NCBI RefSeq assembly: GCF_048820975.1
Contig: NZ_JBMEUF010000001.1
Span: 1,116,001-1,180,000, forward strand
Source of the DNA: Glaciecola sp048820975
Lineage (GTDB): Bacteria; Pseudomonadota; Gammaproteobacteria; Enterobacterales; Alteromonadaceae
Direction of reading: 5' to 3'
Length of the DNA: 64,000 bases
Both the position numbers and the translations under genes were made by a program. Under the pieces are notes generated by a model. That model was not told the DNA's origin, searched no databases, and worked only from the letters and a program-made list of their open reading frames with translations. Every line of letters starts with the position of its first letter. The first letter of the stretch is position 1. Shown piece after piece: positions 43,632-53,108 of this stretch.

Positions 43632-46232
43632 TTACTTAACTTTATTATCACTTATCCAATTTGGCACTGTCGCTAAAGCTTTTTCAAGTGCATCTGCATC
43701 GGTACCACCAGCTTGCGCCATATCAGGACGGCCGCCACCTTTACCACCAACCATTTGCGCCAAGTGACTGACTAATTTTCCTGCATGAATGGTGCCAGTT
43801 AGATCTTTGGTAACGCCTGCTATCAAGTTAACTTTGCCATTGGCCTTCAAGCCAAGCACAATCACGCCTGACTGGATTTGTACTTTTAGGTCATCCATCA
43901 TGCCTCTTAAAGCTTTGGGCTCAGCATCAGTCAACTCAGTGACTAAAAGATTAATACCTTCAACAGAAGTCAAATTTTTGACCAGGTCTTTAGATTTCTG
44001 ACCCGCCAACTGTTGCTGTAATTGATTAAGCTCTTTTTCAGACTGCTTTAGTTGCGCGAGTAATTGTTCGGTTTTCTTCAATACAGATGCTTTATCAGAT
44101 TTAACTAAATTGGCTAACGCAAATAAGGTGTCAGACTCTTGATTAACAAAATCTAAGGCTGCTTGCCCAGTTATTGCTTCTATGCGCCTTACACCTGATG
44201 AAATCCCACCTTCTGAAACAATTTTTAGTAATCCAATATCGCCTGTGGCATCTACGTGGGTACCGCCACAAAGCTCAGTACTAAATTCACCCATAGTTAC
44301 AACGCGTACATTATCATCGTATTTTTCACCAAATAAGGCCATGGCGCCTGCGGCTTTGGCTTCTTCTAGGTCCATTAACTGAGTCTTTAATACGTGGTTT
44401 TGGCGAATCTGCTGATTTACCAAATTTTCAATTTCAGCTAACTCATTTGCACTTATACTTTCAAAGTGTGAAAAATCAAAACGCAGCTTTTCAGCATCAA
44501 CCAATGAGCCTTTTTGCGTAACATGTTCACCTAAGCGTTGACGAAGAGCCGCATGTAGTAAATGTGTTGCACTGTGATTTAACTTAATTGCTTGGCGCCT
44601 TGCTCTATCAACTGTTACTTCAACAGAGTCGCCCACTTTCAATAAGCCATTAACTGCCACTTTGTGAACAAACGCATTACCCACTTTTTGAGTATCGATA
44701 ACTTTTGCATGCCCAGTGCTATATTCAAACAAGCCTGCATCACCCGCTTGACCGCCCGACTCAGCATAAAAAGGGGTTTCATCTAGCACAACAAGTGCAT
44801 TGCCTTCTGCAACCTGCTCTACTGAAGCTTGATCAACTAGTATATCTTTGACCACCGCATTAGCATTAAGTGCGTCGTAACCAGTAAAAGTTGTTTCAAA
44901 GTCTAATTGAATAATATTGCTGTAATCTGCACTGAACTTACTAGCGGATTGCGCCAATTCTTTTTGCGCTTTCATGGCTTTTTCAAAGCCGGCTTCATCA
45001 ATAGTAAAACCTTGTTCACGCGCTACGTCATTGGTTAAATCGGCAGGGAAACCGTAGGTATCATATAGCTTAAAAACAAGCTCGCCAGGTACTTCTTTAC
45101 CGTCTAAGTCATTTAAAGCTTGGTTTAACATTCCCATACCGCGCTCTAGCGTATTTGAAAATTGCTCTTCTTCTTTTTTGAGCACTTTCTCTACCATGGC
45201 TTGCTGCTGTTTAAGTTCAGGGTAAGCCTCACCCATTTCATCAACCAAAGCTGACACTAGGCGATAGAAAAATACATCTTTTGCGCCAAGCTTATAGCCG
45301 TGACGAACCGCTCTGCGAATAATACGACGCAATACATAACCGCGTCCTTCATTTGAAGGCATCACACCATCGGTGATTAAAAATGAACATGAACGAATAT
45401 GATCAGCCACTACACGCAGTGATTTGTTGTTAAGGTCAGTGGTACCTACCACACTTGCGGTAGCTTTAATGAGCGCTTGGAATAAATCAATTTCATAGTT
45501 GCTATGCACGTTTTGCATAATCGCTGAAATTCGTTCCAGCCCCATACCGGTATCAATAGATGGCTTGGGTAGAGGCAGCATATCGCCATTGGCTTGGCGA
45601 TTAAATTGCATAAATACTAAATTCCAAATTTCAATGAAACGGTCGCCATCTTCTTCTGGGGAACCAGGAGGTCCACCCCATATGTGCTCACCGTGGTCAT
45701 AAAATATTTCAGAACAAGGGCCACATGGGCCAGTGTCACCCATTGACCAAAAGTTATCAGACGTAGAAATTCGGATAATTTTTTCAGCCGGAATACCTAT
45801 TTCATTTAACCAAATGTTATAGGCTTCATCGTCTTCATGGTAAACGGTCACTAATAGTTTATCTTTTGGTAAGCCTAGTTCTTGCGTTAAAAACTCCCAT
45901 GCAAATCCAATAGCTTGCTGCTTAAAATAATCACCAAAGCTAAAATTACCCAGCATTTCAAAAAACGTATGGTGGCGAGCTGTATAACCTACATTCTCTA
46001 AATCATTGTGCTTACCACCGGCTCGAACGCAGCGTTGTGACGACGTTGCCCGTGTATAGTTACGCTGCTCAGTACCCAAAAATGTATCTTTGAACTGATT
46101 CATACCTGCGTTTGTAAACAACAAGGTGGGATCGTCAAACGGAACCAGTGAAGAAGTCGGTACTTCTTGGTGTTGTTTATTTGCAAAAAAATCGAGAAAA
46201 GCGCGTCTTATATCAGCGGTAGAGCGAGTCAT
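43632..46232 (-). CDS. alaS: Alanyl-tRNA synthetase
   Basis: Class II synthetase of 866 residues. The catalytic domain starts MTRSTADIRRAFLDFFANK and contains GMNQFKDTFLG and RCVRAGGKHNDLENVG. The editing domain has the zinc ligands in HSATHLLHAALR and CGGTH. The C-Ala domain ends with GGKGGGRPDMAQAGG. It is about 10 residues shorter than in E. coli (876). It charges tRNA-Ala and clears mischarged Ser and Gly. RecX is encoded 203 bases upstream. Confidence 0.98.
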   Translation of the reverse strand: MTRSTADIRRAFLDFFANKQHQEVPTSSLVPFDDPTLLFTNAGMNQFKDTFLGTEQRNYTRATSSQRCVRAGGKHNDLENVGYTARHHTFFEMLGNFSFGDYFKQQAIGFAWEFLTQELGLPKDKLLVTVYHEDDEAYNIWLNEIGIPAEKIIRISTSDNFWSMGDTGPCGPCSEIFYDHGEHIWGGPPGSPEEDGDRFIEIWNLVFMQFNRQANGDMLPLPKPSIDTGMGLERISAIMQNVHSNYEIDLFQALIKATASVVGTTDLNNKSLRVVADHIRSCSFLITDGVMPSNEGRGYVLRRIIRRAVRHGYKLGAKDVFFYRLVSALVDEMGEAYPELKQQQAMVEKVLKKEEEQFSNTLERGMGMLNQALNDLDGKEVPGELVFKLYDTYGFPADLTNDVAREQGFTIDEAGFEKAMKAQKELAQSASKFSADYSNIIQLDFETTFTGYDALNANAVVKDILVDQASVEQVAEGNALVVLDETPFYAESGGQAGDAGLFEYSTGHAKVIDTQKVGNAFVHKVAVNGLLKVGDSVEVTVDRARRQAIKLNHSATHLLHAALRQRLGEHVTQKGSLVDAEKLRFDFSHFESISANELAEIENLVNQQIRQNHVLKTQLMDLEEAKAAGAMALFGEKYDDNVRVVTMGEFSTELCGGTHVDATGDIGLLKIVSEGGISSGVRRIEAITGQAALDFVNQESDTLFALANLVKSDKASVLKKTEQLLAQLKQSEKELNQLQQQLAGQKSKDLVKNLTSVEGINLLVTELTDAEPKALRGMMDDLKVQIQSGVIVLGLKANGKVNLIAGVTKDLTGTIHAGKLVSHLAQMVGGKGGGRPDMAQAGGTDADALEKALATVPNWISDNKVK

Positions 46233-46435
46233 TCAGTATCCTGTGCATTGCTTGAGGCATCTTGCTTTCACGTGTGCCTCAATTAAGAGTGAAAATTTAT
46301 ATCTTTTGAAAGACAATTCGAAGAACAATATCATTAATAGAGCTGAAAATTAAGCTTTTCAAGGCGGTTTATTGCGCTTTTCACTAGAATAACGGACTAA
46401 ACTAGAGGTGAGTTCCTTTCGTGTTAAAAAAGCAA

Positions 46436-46879
46436 CTACTCAAACGCATGGTTAATATGTGCTTGTTCGAAACCTCTGTACTGCAAAAAACGCATCTGCT
46501 TCTGTTTTGCGGTGAAGTCAATTGGCATGTCACTGCCGAAGCGTTTTTCTCTTACCCGCGTAGCCGATTCGTACCAATCAAATTCTTCACTACTAATAAA
46601 TTCGTTAGCATCTTGTTCATTAATTTGATGCTGATACATTGATTGACGTATAAATTGAGGGCCTTTGCCGTTCATATAGGCATTTCTTACGAAAGACTCG
46701 ACAAAGCGGCTGTTTGATTGAATGTTTTTCTCTTTAAATTGACGCAATTGCTGTTCACATTTATTTTCGTCAAAGCCTTTTTTCAAGAGCTTTTCAAGCA
46801 ATTCCGCGTAGCTATGTTCTCGCCTTGCCAAAAAGCGCGTAATAGCATGATTAATGATCTTTGTGTCAGTCTCTGTCAT
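46436..46879 (-). CDS. recX: Regulatory protein RecX
   Basis: Small helical protein of 147 residues from ATG 46879 (MTETDTKIINHAITRFLARREH), which inhibits RecA filaments. Typical RecX triplets of helices are seen: RREHSYAELLEKLLKKGFDE, RFVESFVRNAYMNGKGP and FLQYRGFEQAHINHAF. The frame continues 64 codons upstream but that part is not RecX-like, and it overlaps the divergent DUF482 gene. No strong ribosome binding site precedes ATG 46879. recA, normally directly upstream, is not present here. Confidence 0.88.
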   Translation of the reverse strand: MTETDTKIINHAITRFLARREHSYAELLEKLLKKGFDENKCEQQLRQFKEKNIQSNSRFVESFVRNAYMNGKGPQFIRQSMYQHQINEQDANEFISSEEFDWYESATRVREKRFGSDMPIDFTAKQKQMRFLQYRGFEQAHINHAFE

Positions 46880-46925
46880 ATTTAGGGATATTAGATAAAA
46901 TTTACTTAGGGATGATAGTTTACCC

Positions 46926-48110
46926 ATGAATTGGCAGTGGACAAGCATTGATAGCCTTTCTCTTTTATCAAAAAACGAATTTGATACCTTACAGCCCAGT
47001 GAAAATACCACTAGCCCGTTTTTGTCGTATGCGTTTTTACTTGCATTAGAAGAGTCAAAATCAGTAGGCAAAGATACCGGTTGGCAAGCAAATCATTTAG
47101 TAGTGCGCGATAAAGACCAAACATTAATTGCCTTTTTGCCGGCTTATATTAAAAGTCATTCTTACGGTGAATATATATTTGACCATAGCTGGGCACAGGC
47201 TTATCAGCAACATGGCTTGTTGTATTATCCTAAGCTTAGTGTGTGCGTGCCCTTTACACCTGTAACCGGCCCTAGGATACTGCTGCAATCGGCTGATTTA
47301 ATAGAGCCCTTGATCAGCTACATTGCCAATATAAAAGATGACTACTTAGCAGAGCATCATTTGTCGTCCCTGCATATTTTATTTAGCCAAGAACGTGTAT
47401 CTAAGCAATTTCTTACCGAGGGCTTTCATCAACGCTTATCGGTACAATTTAATTGGTATAACAACGGTTTTGTTGATTTTGATGGTTATTTAGAGGCTAT
47501 GACGGCACGGCGCAGACGCTCTATTAGAAAAGAGCGAAAGGGAATAGTGAAACAAGCCACCTCTATAAAGCGCATTGTTGCACACAATATAAGCGAACAC
47601 GACATGGCGTTCTTTTATCTTTGCTACCAGCAAACCTACTTGAAGCGAAGTGGGCACCACGGTTATTTAAGTGAAGCATTCTTCAAACAGATTTTACGTT
47701 CCATGCCCGAAAAGTTACTATTGATAATTGCCGAGCAAACTAATGATGAAGGCCTAAAAACACCTATTGCGGGTGCACTTTTCTTTTTTGATGGAAATGG
47801 ACTATATGGGCGCTATTGGGGGGCATTAAAAGAAGTGTCGGGTTTACATTTTGAAGTGTGTTACTACCAAGGTATTGAGTTTTGTATTGAGCAAAATATC
47901 CCCATGTTTAACCCCGGCACTCAAGGGGAACACAAAATATTAAGAGGCTTTGAACCCACCCTATGTTATTCAAACCATAGCATGCAAGAACCGGCCTTCG
48001 ATGACGCAGTTGCTGACTTTGTAAACCGCGAAGCTCCCCACATTGAAGATTACAAAGCACAAAGTGCGCAATTACTGCCGTTTAAACAAGGCCAAGAAGA
48101 TAGCGAATAA
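46926..48110 (+). CDS. DUF482 / GNAT-fold protein
   Basis: Protein of 394 residues of the DUF482 (peptidoglycan biosynthesis/recognition-like) GNAT family, related to FemAB. ARRRRSIRKERKGIV near residue 198 and FFFDGNGLYGRYWGALKEVSGLHFEVCYYQGIEF are the family blocks. NPGTQGEHKILRGFEP is its highly conserved C-terminal motif. No signal peptide. It probably uses an acyl- or aminoacyl-linked donor; substrate unknown. It is divergent from recX, in the position normally held by recA. Confidence 0.85.
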   Translation: MNWQWTSIDSLSLLSKNEFDTLQPSENTTSPFLSYAFLLALEESKSVGKDTGWQANHLVVRDKDQTLIAFLPAYIKSHSYGEYIFDHSWAQAYQQHGLLYYPKLSVCVPFTPVTGPRILLQSADLIEPLISYIANIKDDYLAEHHLSSLHILFSQERVSKQFLTEGFHQRLSVQFNWYNNGFVDFDGYLEAMTARRRRSIRKERKGIVKQATSIKRIVAHNISEHDMAFFYLCYQQTYLKRSGHHGYLSEAFFKQILRSMPEKLLLIIAEQTNDEGLKTPIAGALFFFDGNGLYGRYWGALKEVSGLHFEVCYYQGIEFCIEQNIPMFNPGTQGEHKILRGFEPTLCYSNHSMQEPAFDDAVADFVNREAPHIEDYKAQSAQLLPFKQGQEDSE

Positions 48111-48198
48111 ATTGTTACAAGATTTGTATAAACATGATTTAACTGAGTTTGAAGCTTCTGTACCTGATATTATTAAATATTCGCTTGGATTGTTTTAA
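48064..48198 (+). CDS. Possible small ORF overlapping the DUF482 gene end
   Basis: In the +1 frame relative to the DUF482 gene a GTG at 48064 opens 44 codons ending at TAA 48196-48198. The part beyond the overlap reads NKLLQDLYKHDLTEFEAS, then VPDIIKYSLGLF, with a natural amphipathic composition. No good Shine-Dalgarno was seen for GTG 48064 or TTG 48112. I do not recognise a family. It may be a real small gene, a remnant, or chance. Confidence 0.25.
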   Translation: MRNYCRLNKAKKIANKLLQDLYKHDLTEFEASVPDIIKYSLGLF

Positions 48199-48297
48199 GC
48201 CAGATTGTTTAAACCAAATCGCTTTTTACACCTGATCATTTTGAGCATTCTAATAACTACACACATACAATAAGAATTACGATAGAAAAGGAAACTT

Positions 48298-50373
48298 ATG
48301 AAAAAATCTATACTAGCGCTTGCGGTGTTTACCGCCATGTCTATAACCGCTTGTAGTGAACCAACTTCACGCACAAACGAAGCAACACCGCCACAAAGTG
48401 AAGCGCAAAGCGCTAAGCCAGAACTAGGTAGCTTCGGCATTGACCTAAGTGCACGTGATACCAGCGTTAAGCCTGGAGATGACTTTTTCCAATACGCGAG
48501 TGGCACATGGTACGAAAATTATGAAATACCAGCTGATAAAACCAGCTACGGTGCATTTGCAGCACTGGCTGAACGCAGCGAAGAGCGCGTTAAGGCCATT
48601 GTTGAAGACGTAGCCAGCAAAACCGATTTGAGCCTTGAAGAACAATTGATAGCCAACTACTACAATGCCTATATGGATGTAGATGCTATTAACGAAAAAG
48701 GCATTACGCCTATTCAAGCCGCGCTTGATGAAATAGCCGCGATTCAAACAGTTGAAGACTTAACAAAAGTGTTCGGTAGATCATGGTTAATTAATACAAA
48801 TGCACCAATTGGCGCAGGCTTAGGGGCTAACCGCCTTGACCCTGACTCGTATCAAGTATCAGTAGGTGTAGGCGGCTTAGGCTTACCTGACCGAGCTTAC
48901 TATTTAGAAGATAACGAGCGTTTTAATACTATTAAGGCGGCTTACGAAGAAAATATTACTACCATGCTGGGTTTTGCCAATATTGAAAATGCGGCAGAAA
49001 AAGCAAAAAACATAATTGCACTTGAAACTAAGATGGCCGAAGCTATGTGGCCTCGCGAAAAACGTCGTAACCGCGACTTAACACTTAACCCTATTGCCCG
49101 TAGTGATTTAAAAGAAACTTATGCAGGATTTGATTGGGACCTATATTTTGACCAACTTGGGTATGAAGCTAAGAACCTAAATATGTCTATGCCTGAGCCA
49201 ATCAATGACATGATTAGCTTAATTAATGACACACCTATATCGCAGTGGAAAGACTACTTAAGCTATCACCTTATTTCAGGCAATGCAGGCTTATTGGCAG
49301 ACCCTATCAACAACGCTAACTTTGCATTTTACGGCACAACCTTAAATGGCCAACAAGAACAGCGTCCGCGCTGGAAACGTGCAGTTAACTCAATGGCAGG
49401 TTCACGTTCATTAGGTTTTGCAATTGGTAAAGTATATGTAGAACGTCACTTCCCTGAAAGCTCAAAAGAACAAATGGTTGAGCTAGTTGAAAACCTGCGC
49501 AAAGCACTAGATGAACGCATTACCAACTTAGATTGGATGGGTGAAGAAACCAAAGAAAATGCAAAAGCTAAATTAGCGGCCTTTGTGCCTAAAGTAGGTT
49601 ATCCCGATGTATGGGAATCATTTGAAGGGCTTGAGCTATCTAATAATGACCTGCTAGGCAATATGCAAGCGCTTCGCCAATTTTTCCGCGAAAAAAGCCT
49701 TGAAGATGAATTGCAAAAAACTGACAGAGAGGCCTGGTTTATGGCGCCTCAACGCGTTAATGCTTATTACAATTCAACCTTTAACGAAATAGTATTCCCT
49801 GCCGGCATACTGCAAGCGCCGTTTTTTGATCCTAACGCTGATGCCGCGGTTAACTATGGCGCTATAGGTGCCGTAATTGGGCACGAAATGGGCCACGGTT
49901 TTGATGACCAAGGTTCAAAGTCAGATGCCAAAGGTATTCAGCAAAACTGGTGGACCGATGCTGACCGCGAAGCATTTGATGCAAAAACAAAAATGCTGAT
50001 AGACCAATATGCGCAGTATGAAGCGCTGCCAGGCCAGTTCGTAAACGGCGCAAATAGCGTGGGTGAAAACATTGGTGATGTAGGTGGTTTATCTATGGCT
50101 TACCATGCATATAAACTAAGCCTTAATGGTAAAGAAGCACCTGTTATTGATGGTCTTAGTGGTGATCAACGTTTCTTCCTAGCTTGGGCACAGGTGTGGC
50201 GAGTTAAAAGAACAGAAGAGAGTATGTTAAGTCGCCTTCGCGGTGGAACTCATGCTCCTGGCAAGTTCAGAACATTAGCCCCGCGTAATCATGATGCATG
50301 GTATGAAGCATTTGATGTTAAACCTGGTGACGCTCTGTATTTAGCGCCAGAAGACCGCGTACGTATTTGGTAA
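48298..50373 (+). CDS. pepO: M13-family zinc metallopeptidase lipoprotein (PepO-like)
   Basis: Envelope oligopeptidase of 691 residues. The lipobox is ITAC (Cys about 19). The long N-terminal helical domain precedes the catalytic domain. Zinc ligands are His529 and His533 in VIGHEMGHGFD with Glu530 as base, and Glu590 in GENIGDVGGL. FNEIVFPAGILQAPFF (substrate strand) and the C-terminal APEDRVRIW are family blocks. It probably trims peptides in the periplasm or at the cell surface. A strong terminator follows. Confidence 0.94.
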   Translation: MKKSILALAVFTAMSITACSEPTSRTNEATPPQSEAQSAKPELGSFGIDLSARDTSVKPGDDFFQYASGTWYENYEIPADKTSYGAFAALAERSEERVKAIVEDVASKTDLSLEEQLIANYYNAYMDVDAINEKGITPIQAALDEIAAIQTVEDLTKVFGRSWLINTNAPIGAGLGANRLDPDSYQVSVGVGGLGLPDRAYYLEDNERFNTIKAAYEENITTMLGFANIENAAEKAKNIIALETKMAEAMWPREKRRNRDLTLNPIARSDLKETYAGFDWDLYFDQLGYEAKNLNMSMPEPINDMISLINDTPISQWKDYLSYHLISGNAGLLADPINNANFAFYGTTLNGQQEQRPRWKRAVNSMAGSRSLGFAIGKVYVERHFPESSKEQMVELVENLRKALDERITNLDWMGEETKENAKAKLAAFVPKVGYPDVWESFEGLELSNNDLLGNMQALRQFFREKSLEDELQKTDREAWFMAPQRVNAYYNSTFNEIVFPAGILQAPFFDPNADAAVNYGAIGAVIGHEMGHGFDDQGSKSDAKGIQQNWWTDADREAFDAKTKMLIDQYAQYEALPGQFVNGANSVGENIGDVGGLSMAYHAYKLSLNGKEAPVIDGLSGDQRFFLAWAQVWRVKRTEESMLSRLRGGTHAPGKFRTLAPRNHDAWYEAFDVKPGDALYLAPEDRVRIW

Positions 50374-50388
50374 GCACCTTATACATGT

Positions 50389-50420
50389 AAAAAAGCCATA
50401 GTTAATACTATGGCTTTTTT
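50389..50420. terminator. Bidirectional terminator, pepO / metH
   Basis: GCCATAGT (50395-50402) pairs with ACTATGGC (50407-50414) around TAAT, flanked by six A and six T. It serves the convergent pepO and metH transcripts. Confidence 0.92.
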
Positions 50421-50450
50421 GTTTTAGTTGTTTTTAAGAAAGTGAAATAT

Positions 50451-53078
50451 TTAATCTTGTAAGTTAGGCATTAACCATTTTTCAGCTTCTTCTGCACGCC
50501 AACCTTTGCGCTTCGCATAATCTTGCAATTGGTCATTTTGAATTTTTGCGACGGCAAAATATCGGCAATCAGGATGCGAGAAATACCAACCTGACACAGC
50601 CGCTCCCGGCCACATCGCATAAGATTCGGTAAGTTTCATGCCTATTGTTGCTTCAACATCAAGTAAATCCCAAATAACTTGCTTTTCGGTATGCTCTGGG
50701 CACGCCGCATAACCGGGTGCTGGGCGTATGCCTTGATATTTTTCACCAATCAATGCTTCGTTATCTAAGCTTTCATCAGCAACATAGCCCCAAATTTCAG
50801 TACGCACCAACTTATGTAGATATTCGGCAAATGCTTCGGCAAGGCGATCAGATATTGCTTTTATCATAATAGAATTGTAATCATCACCATTAGCTTCATA
50901 TGCCTTGGCAAGTTCATCTTCACCAATTCCTGCGGTTACGGCAAAAGCGCCGGTATAATCTAACTTACCACTTGATTTGGGCGCAACAAAATCACTTAAC
51001 GCATAGTTGAAGCCTCTAGGCTTTTTCGTTTGCTGGCGCAAGTGCTCTGCCTTTGCAATGCAATGAGTGCTATTGGTAGGTGAATAAATTTCGATGCTTT
51101 CATTAATGCTATTGGCGGGGAAAATACCTACTCGGCCAATCGCTTGAAGGCTTTCATTTTGTTGCACTTCATCTAGCAAAGCATTGGCTTCTGCAAATAA
51201 GATTTTTGCTTGTTCACCTACTACTTCGTCATTTAATATTCGAGGATACTTGCCCGCTAAAGACCACGTTAAAAAGAACGGTGTCCAATCAATATACTCA
51301 CGTAGTGTAGCAATACTGGCAGTCACTGTTTTAGCGCCTAGGGTACGTGGTACATATGGTTCGTATGCTTGCCAATCACAGGTAAACGCATTTTCACGTG
51401 CTTGCTCAAAGCTGATTGCTTGTGTGCGCGGGCGTTTCTTAGCATGTTGCTCACGTACTTTTACGTATTCGTCTTTTATGCTTTGTGCATATTCGGCCTT
51501 ACTATGTGCAGAAATAAGCTTTTGTACTACACCCACAGCTCGGCTCGCGTTAGGAACATATACAACAGGATGCTCATAGTTATGCTCAATTTTTACGGCA
51601 GTGTGTGCTTTTGAAGTAGTTGCCCCGCCAATGAGTAAAGGCAAGTCCATATTTAAGCGCTGCATTTCTTTGGCTACATTCACCATTTCATCAAGTGACG
51701 GTGTTATAAGCCCCGACAACCCGACTATATCTGCTTTTTCGTCTATTGCAGTTTGTAGAATTTTGGCCGCCGGCACCATTACGCCTAAATCAATTACTTC
51801 AAAGTTATTACACTGGAGCACCACACCCACAATGTTCTTACCAATATCGTGAACATCGCCTTTCACCGTTGCCATCACTATTTTACCATTAGGACGCGCA
51901 TCACCTGACTTTTCAGCTTCAATATAGGGTTGCAAGTAAGCTACTGCTTTTTTCATCACACGGGCTGATTTCACTACTTGGGGCAAGAACATTTTTCCTT
52001 CACCAAATAGGTCCCCTACTATATTCATACCATCCATTAATGGCCCTTCAATCACTTCTAATGGAATAGTGGCCTCTAGGCGCGCAGCTTCGGTATCTTC
52101 TTCAATGAATTCGGTAATTCCTTTCACTAAGGCGTGCTCTAAACGCTTAACAGTGGGTAACTCTCGCCATGTTAAATCTTCTTTGGCGGCAACCTTGCCG
52201 TCACCTTGATACTTTGGAGCTAGGGCAAGCAAGCGATCAGTACCATCACTTCGTTTATTAAGAATAACGTCTTCAACGGCTTCGCGCAGTTCTTCTGGAA
52301 TTTGATCGTAAACCTCAAGCTGACCTGCGTTTACAATTCCCATATCCATACCCGCGCGAATAGCATGGTACAAAAATACCGAGTGCATTGCCTCGCGCAC
52401 TGGGTTATTACCCCTAAACGAAAAAGATATATTTGATAAGCCACCCGATACATGACAATGCGGCAATTCAGTGCGAATACGGCGTGTTGCTTCAATAAAA
52501 TCTACCGCGTAATTGTCATGCTCCTCAATACCGGTCGCTACGGCGAAAATGTTTGGATCAAAAATAATGTCTTCTGGCGCAAAACCTACTTCGTTCACTA
52601 AAATGTTGTAGCTGCGTTTACAAATTTCAAATTTACGTTCGCATGTATCAGCTTGGCCCTTTTCATCAAAAGCCATTACTACCGTGGCGGCACCATAGCG
52701 CTTAATCTTTTTAGCTTGCGCTTTAAAAGGCGCTTCACCCTCTTTTAAACTAATTGAGTTAACAATGGCCTTGCCTTGAACGCATTGCAAACCTGCTTCA
52801 ATTACGCTCCACTTTGATGAATCAATCATAATGGGAACGCGCGAAATATCAGGCTCAGAAGCTATTAAATTTAAGAAACGCACCATGGCAGCTTCTGAAT
52901 CCAACATGGCTTCATCCATGTTGATGTCAATTATTTGCGCCCCGTTTTCTACTTGCTGGCGCGCCACATCAAGTGCGGCTTCATAATCTTCACCCAGTAT
53001 TAGGCGTTTAAACGCAGCAGAACCGGTGACGTTAGTTCGCTCGCCTACATTGATAAACGTTGAAAAGCTTGCGCTCAC
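50451..53078 (-). CDS. metH: Methionine synthase, folate/cobalamin/AdoMet modules (split MetH, C-terminal part)
   Basis: B12-dependent methionine synthase lacking its homocysteine module. The protein has 875 residues. The pterin-binding domain (1-about 260) starts FINVGERTNVTGS. The cap and cobalamin domain follow (about 300-540) with the cobalt-ligand motif GDVHDIGKN (His410). The C-terminal reactivation domain (about 570-870) has RPAPGYAACPEHTEK, which binds AdoMet. It starts at GTG 53078 with AAGGGA 7 bases upstream. It is in the same frame as the upstream metH part, separated by one TAA and ten codons. Confidence 0.93.
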   Translation of the reverse strand: MSASFSTFINVGERTNVTGSAAFKRLILGEDYEAALDVARQQVENGAQIIDINMDEAMLDSEAAMVRFLNLIASEPDISRVPIMIDSSKWSVIEAGLQCVQGKAIVNSISLKEGEAPFKAQAKKIKRYGAATVVMAFDEKGQADTCERKFEICKRSYNILVNEVGFAPEDIIFDPNIFAVATGIEEHDNYAVDFIEATRRIRTELPHCHVSGGLSNISFSFRGNNPVREAMHSVFLYHAIRAGMDMGIVNAGQLEVYDQIPEELREAVEDVILNKRSDGTDRLLALAPKYQGDGKVAAKEDLTWRELPTVKRLEHALVKGITEFIEEDTEAARLEATIPLEVIEGPLMDGMNIVGDLFGEGKMFLPQVVKSARVMKKAVAYLQPYIEAEKSGDARPNGKIVMATVKGDVHDIGKNIVGVVLQCNNFEVIDLGVMVPAAKILQTAIDEKADIVGLSGLITPSLDEMVNVAKEMQRLNMDLPLLIGGATTSKAHTAVKIEHNYEHPVVYVPNASRAVGVVQKLISAHSKAEYAQSIKDEYVKVREQHAKKRPRTQAISFEQARENAFTCDWQAYEPYVPRTLGAKTVTASIATLREYIDWTPFFLTWSLAGKYPRILNDEVVGEQAKILFAEANALLDEVQQNESLQAIGRVGIFPANSINESIEIYSPTNSTHCIAKAEHLRQQTKKPRGFNYALSDFVAPKSSGKLDYTGAFAVTAGIGEDELAKAYEANGDDYNSIMIKAISDRLAEAFAEYLHKLVRTEIWGYVADESLDNEALIGEKYQGIRPAPGYAACPEHTEKQVIWDLLDVEATIGMKLTESYAMWPGAAVSGWYFSHPDCRYFAVAKIQNDQLQDYAKRKGWRAEEAEKWLMPNLQD

Positions 53079-53108
53079 ATTTAATCCCTTTTCATTCGTT
53101 GATAACGA

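Noticed and set aside
46880..47071. N-terminal extension of RecX by 64 residues
   Set aside because: The extra part has no RecX similarity and overlaps the divergent DUF482 gene; ATG 46879 gives the normal RecX length.
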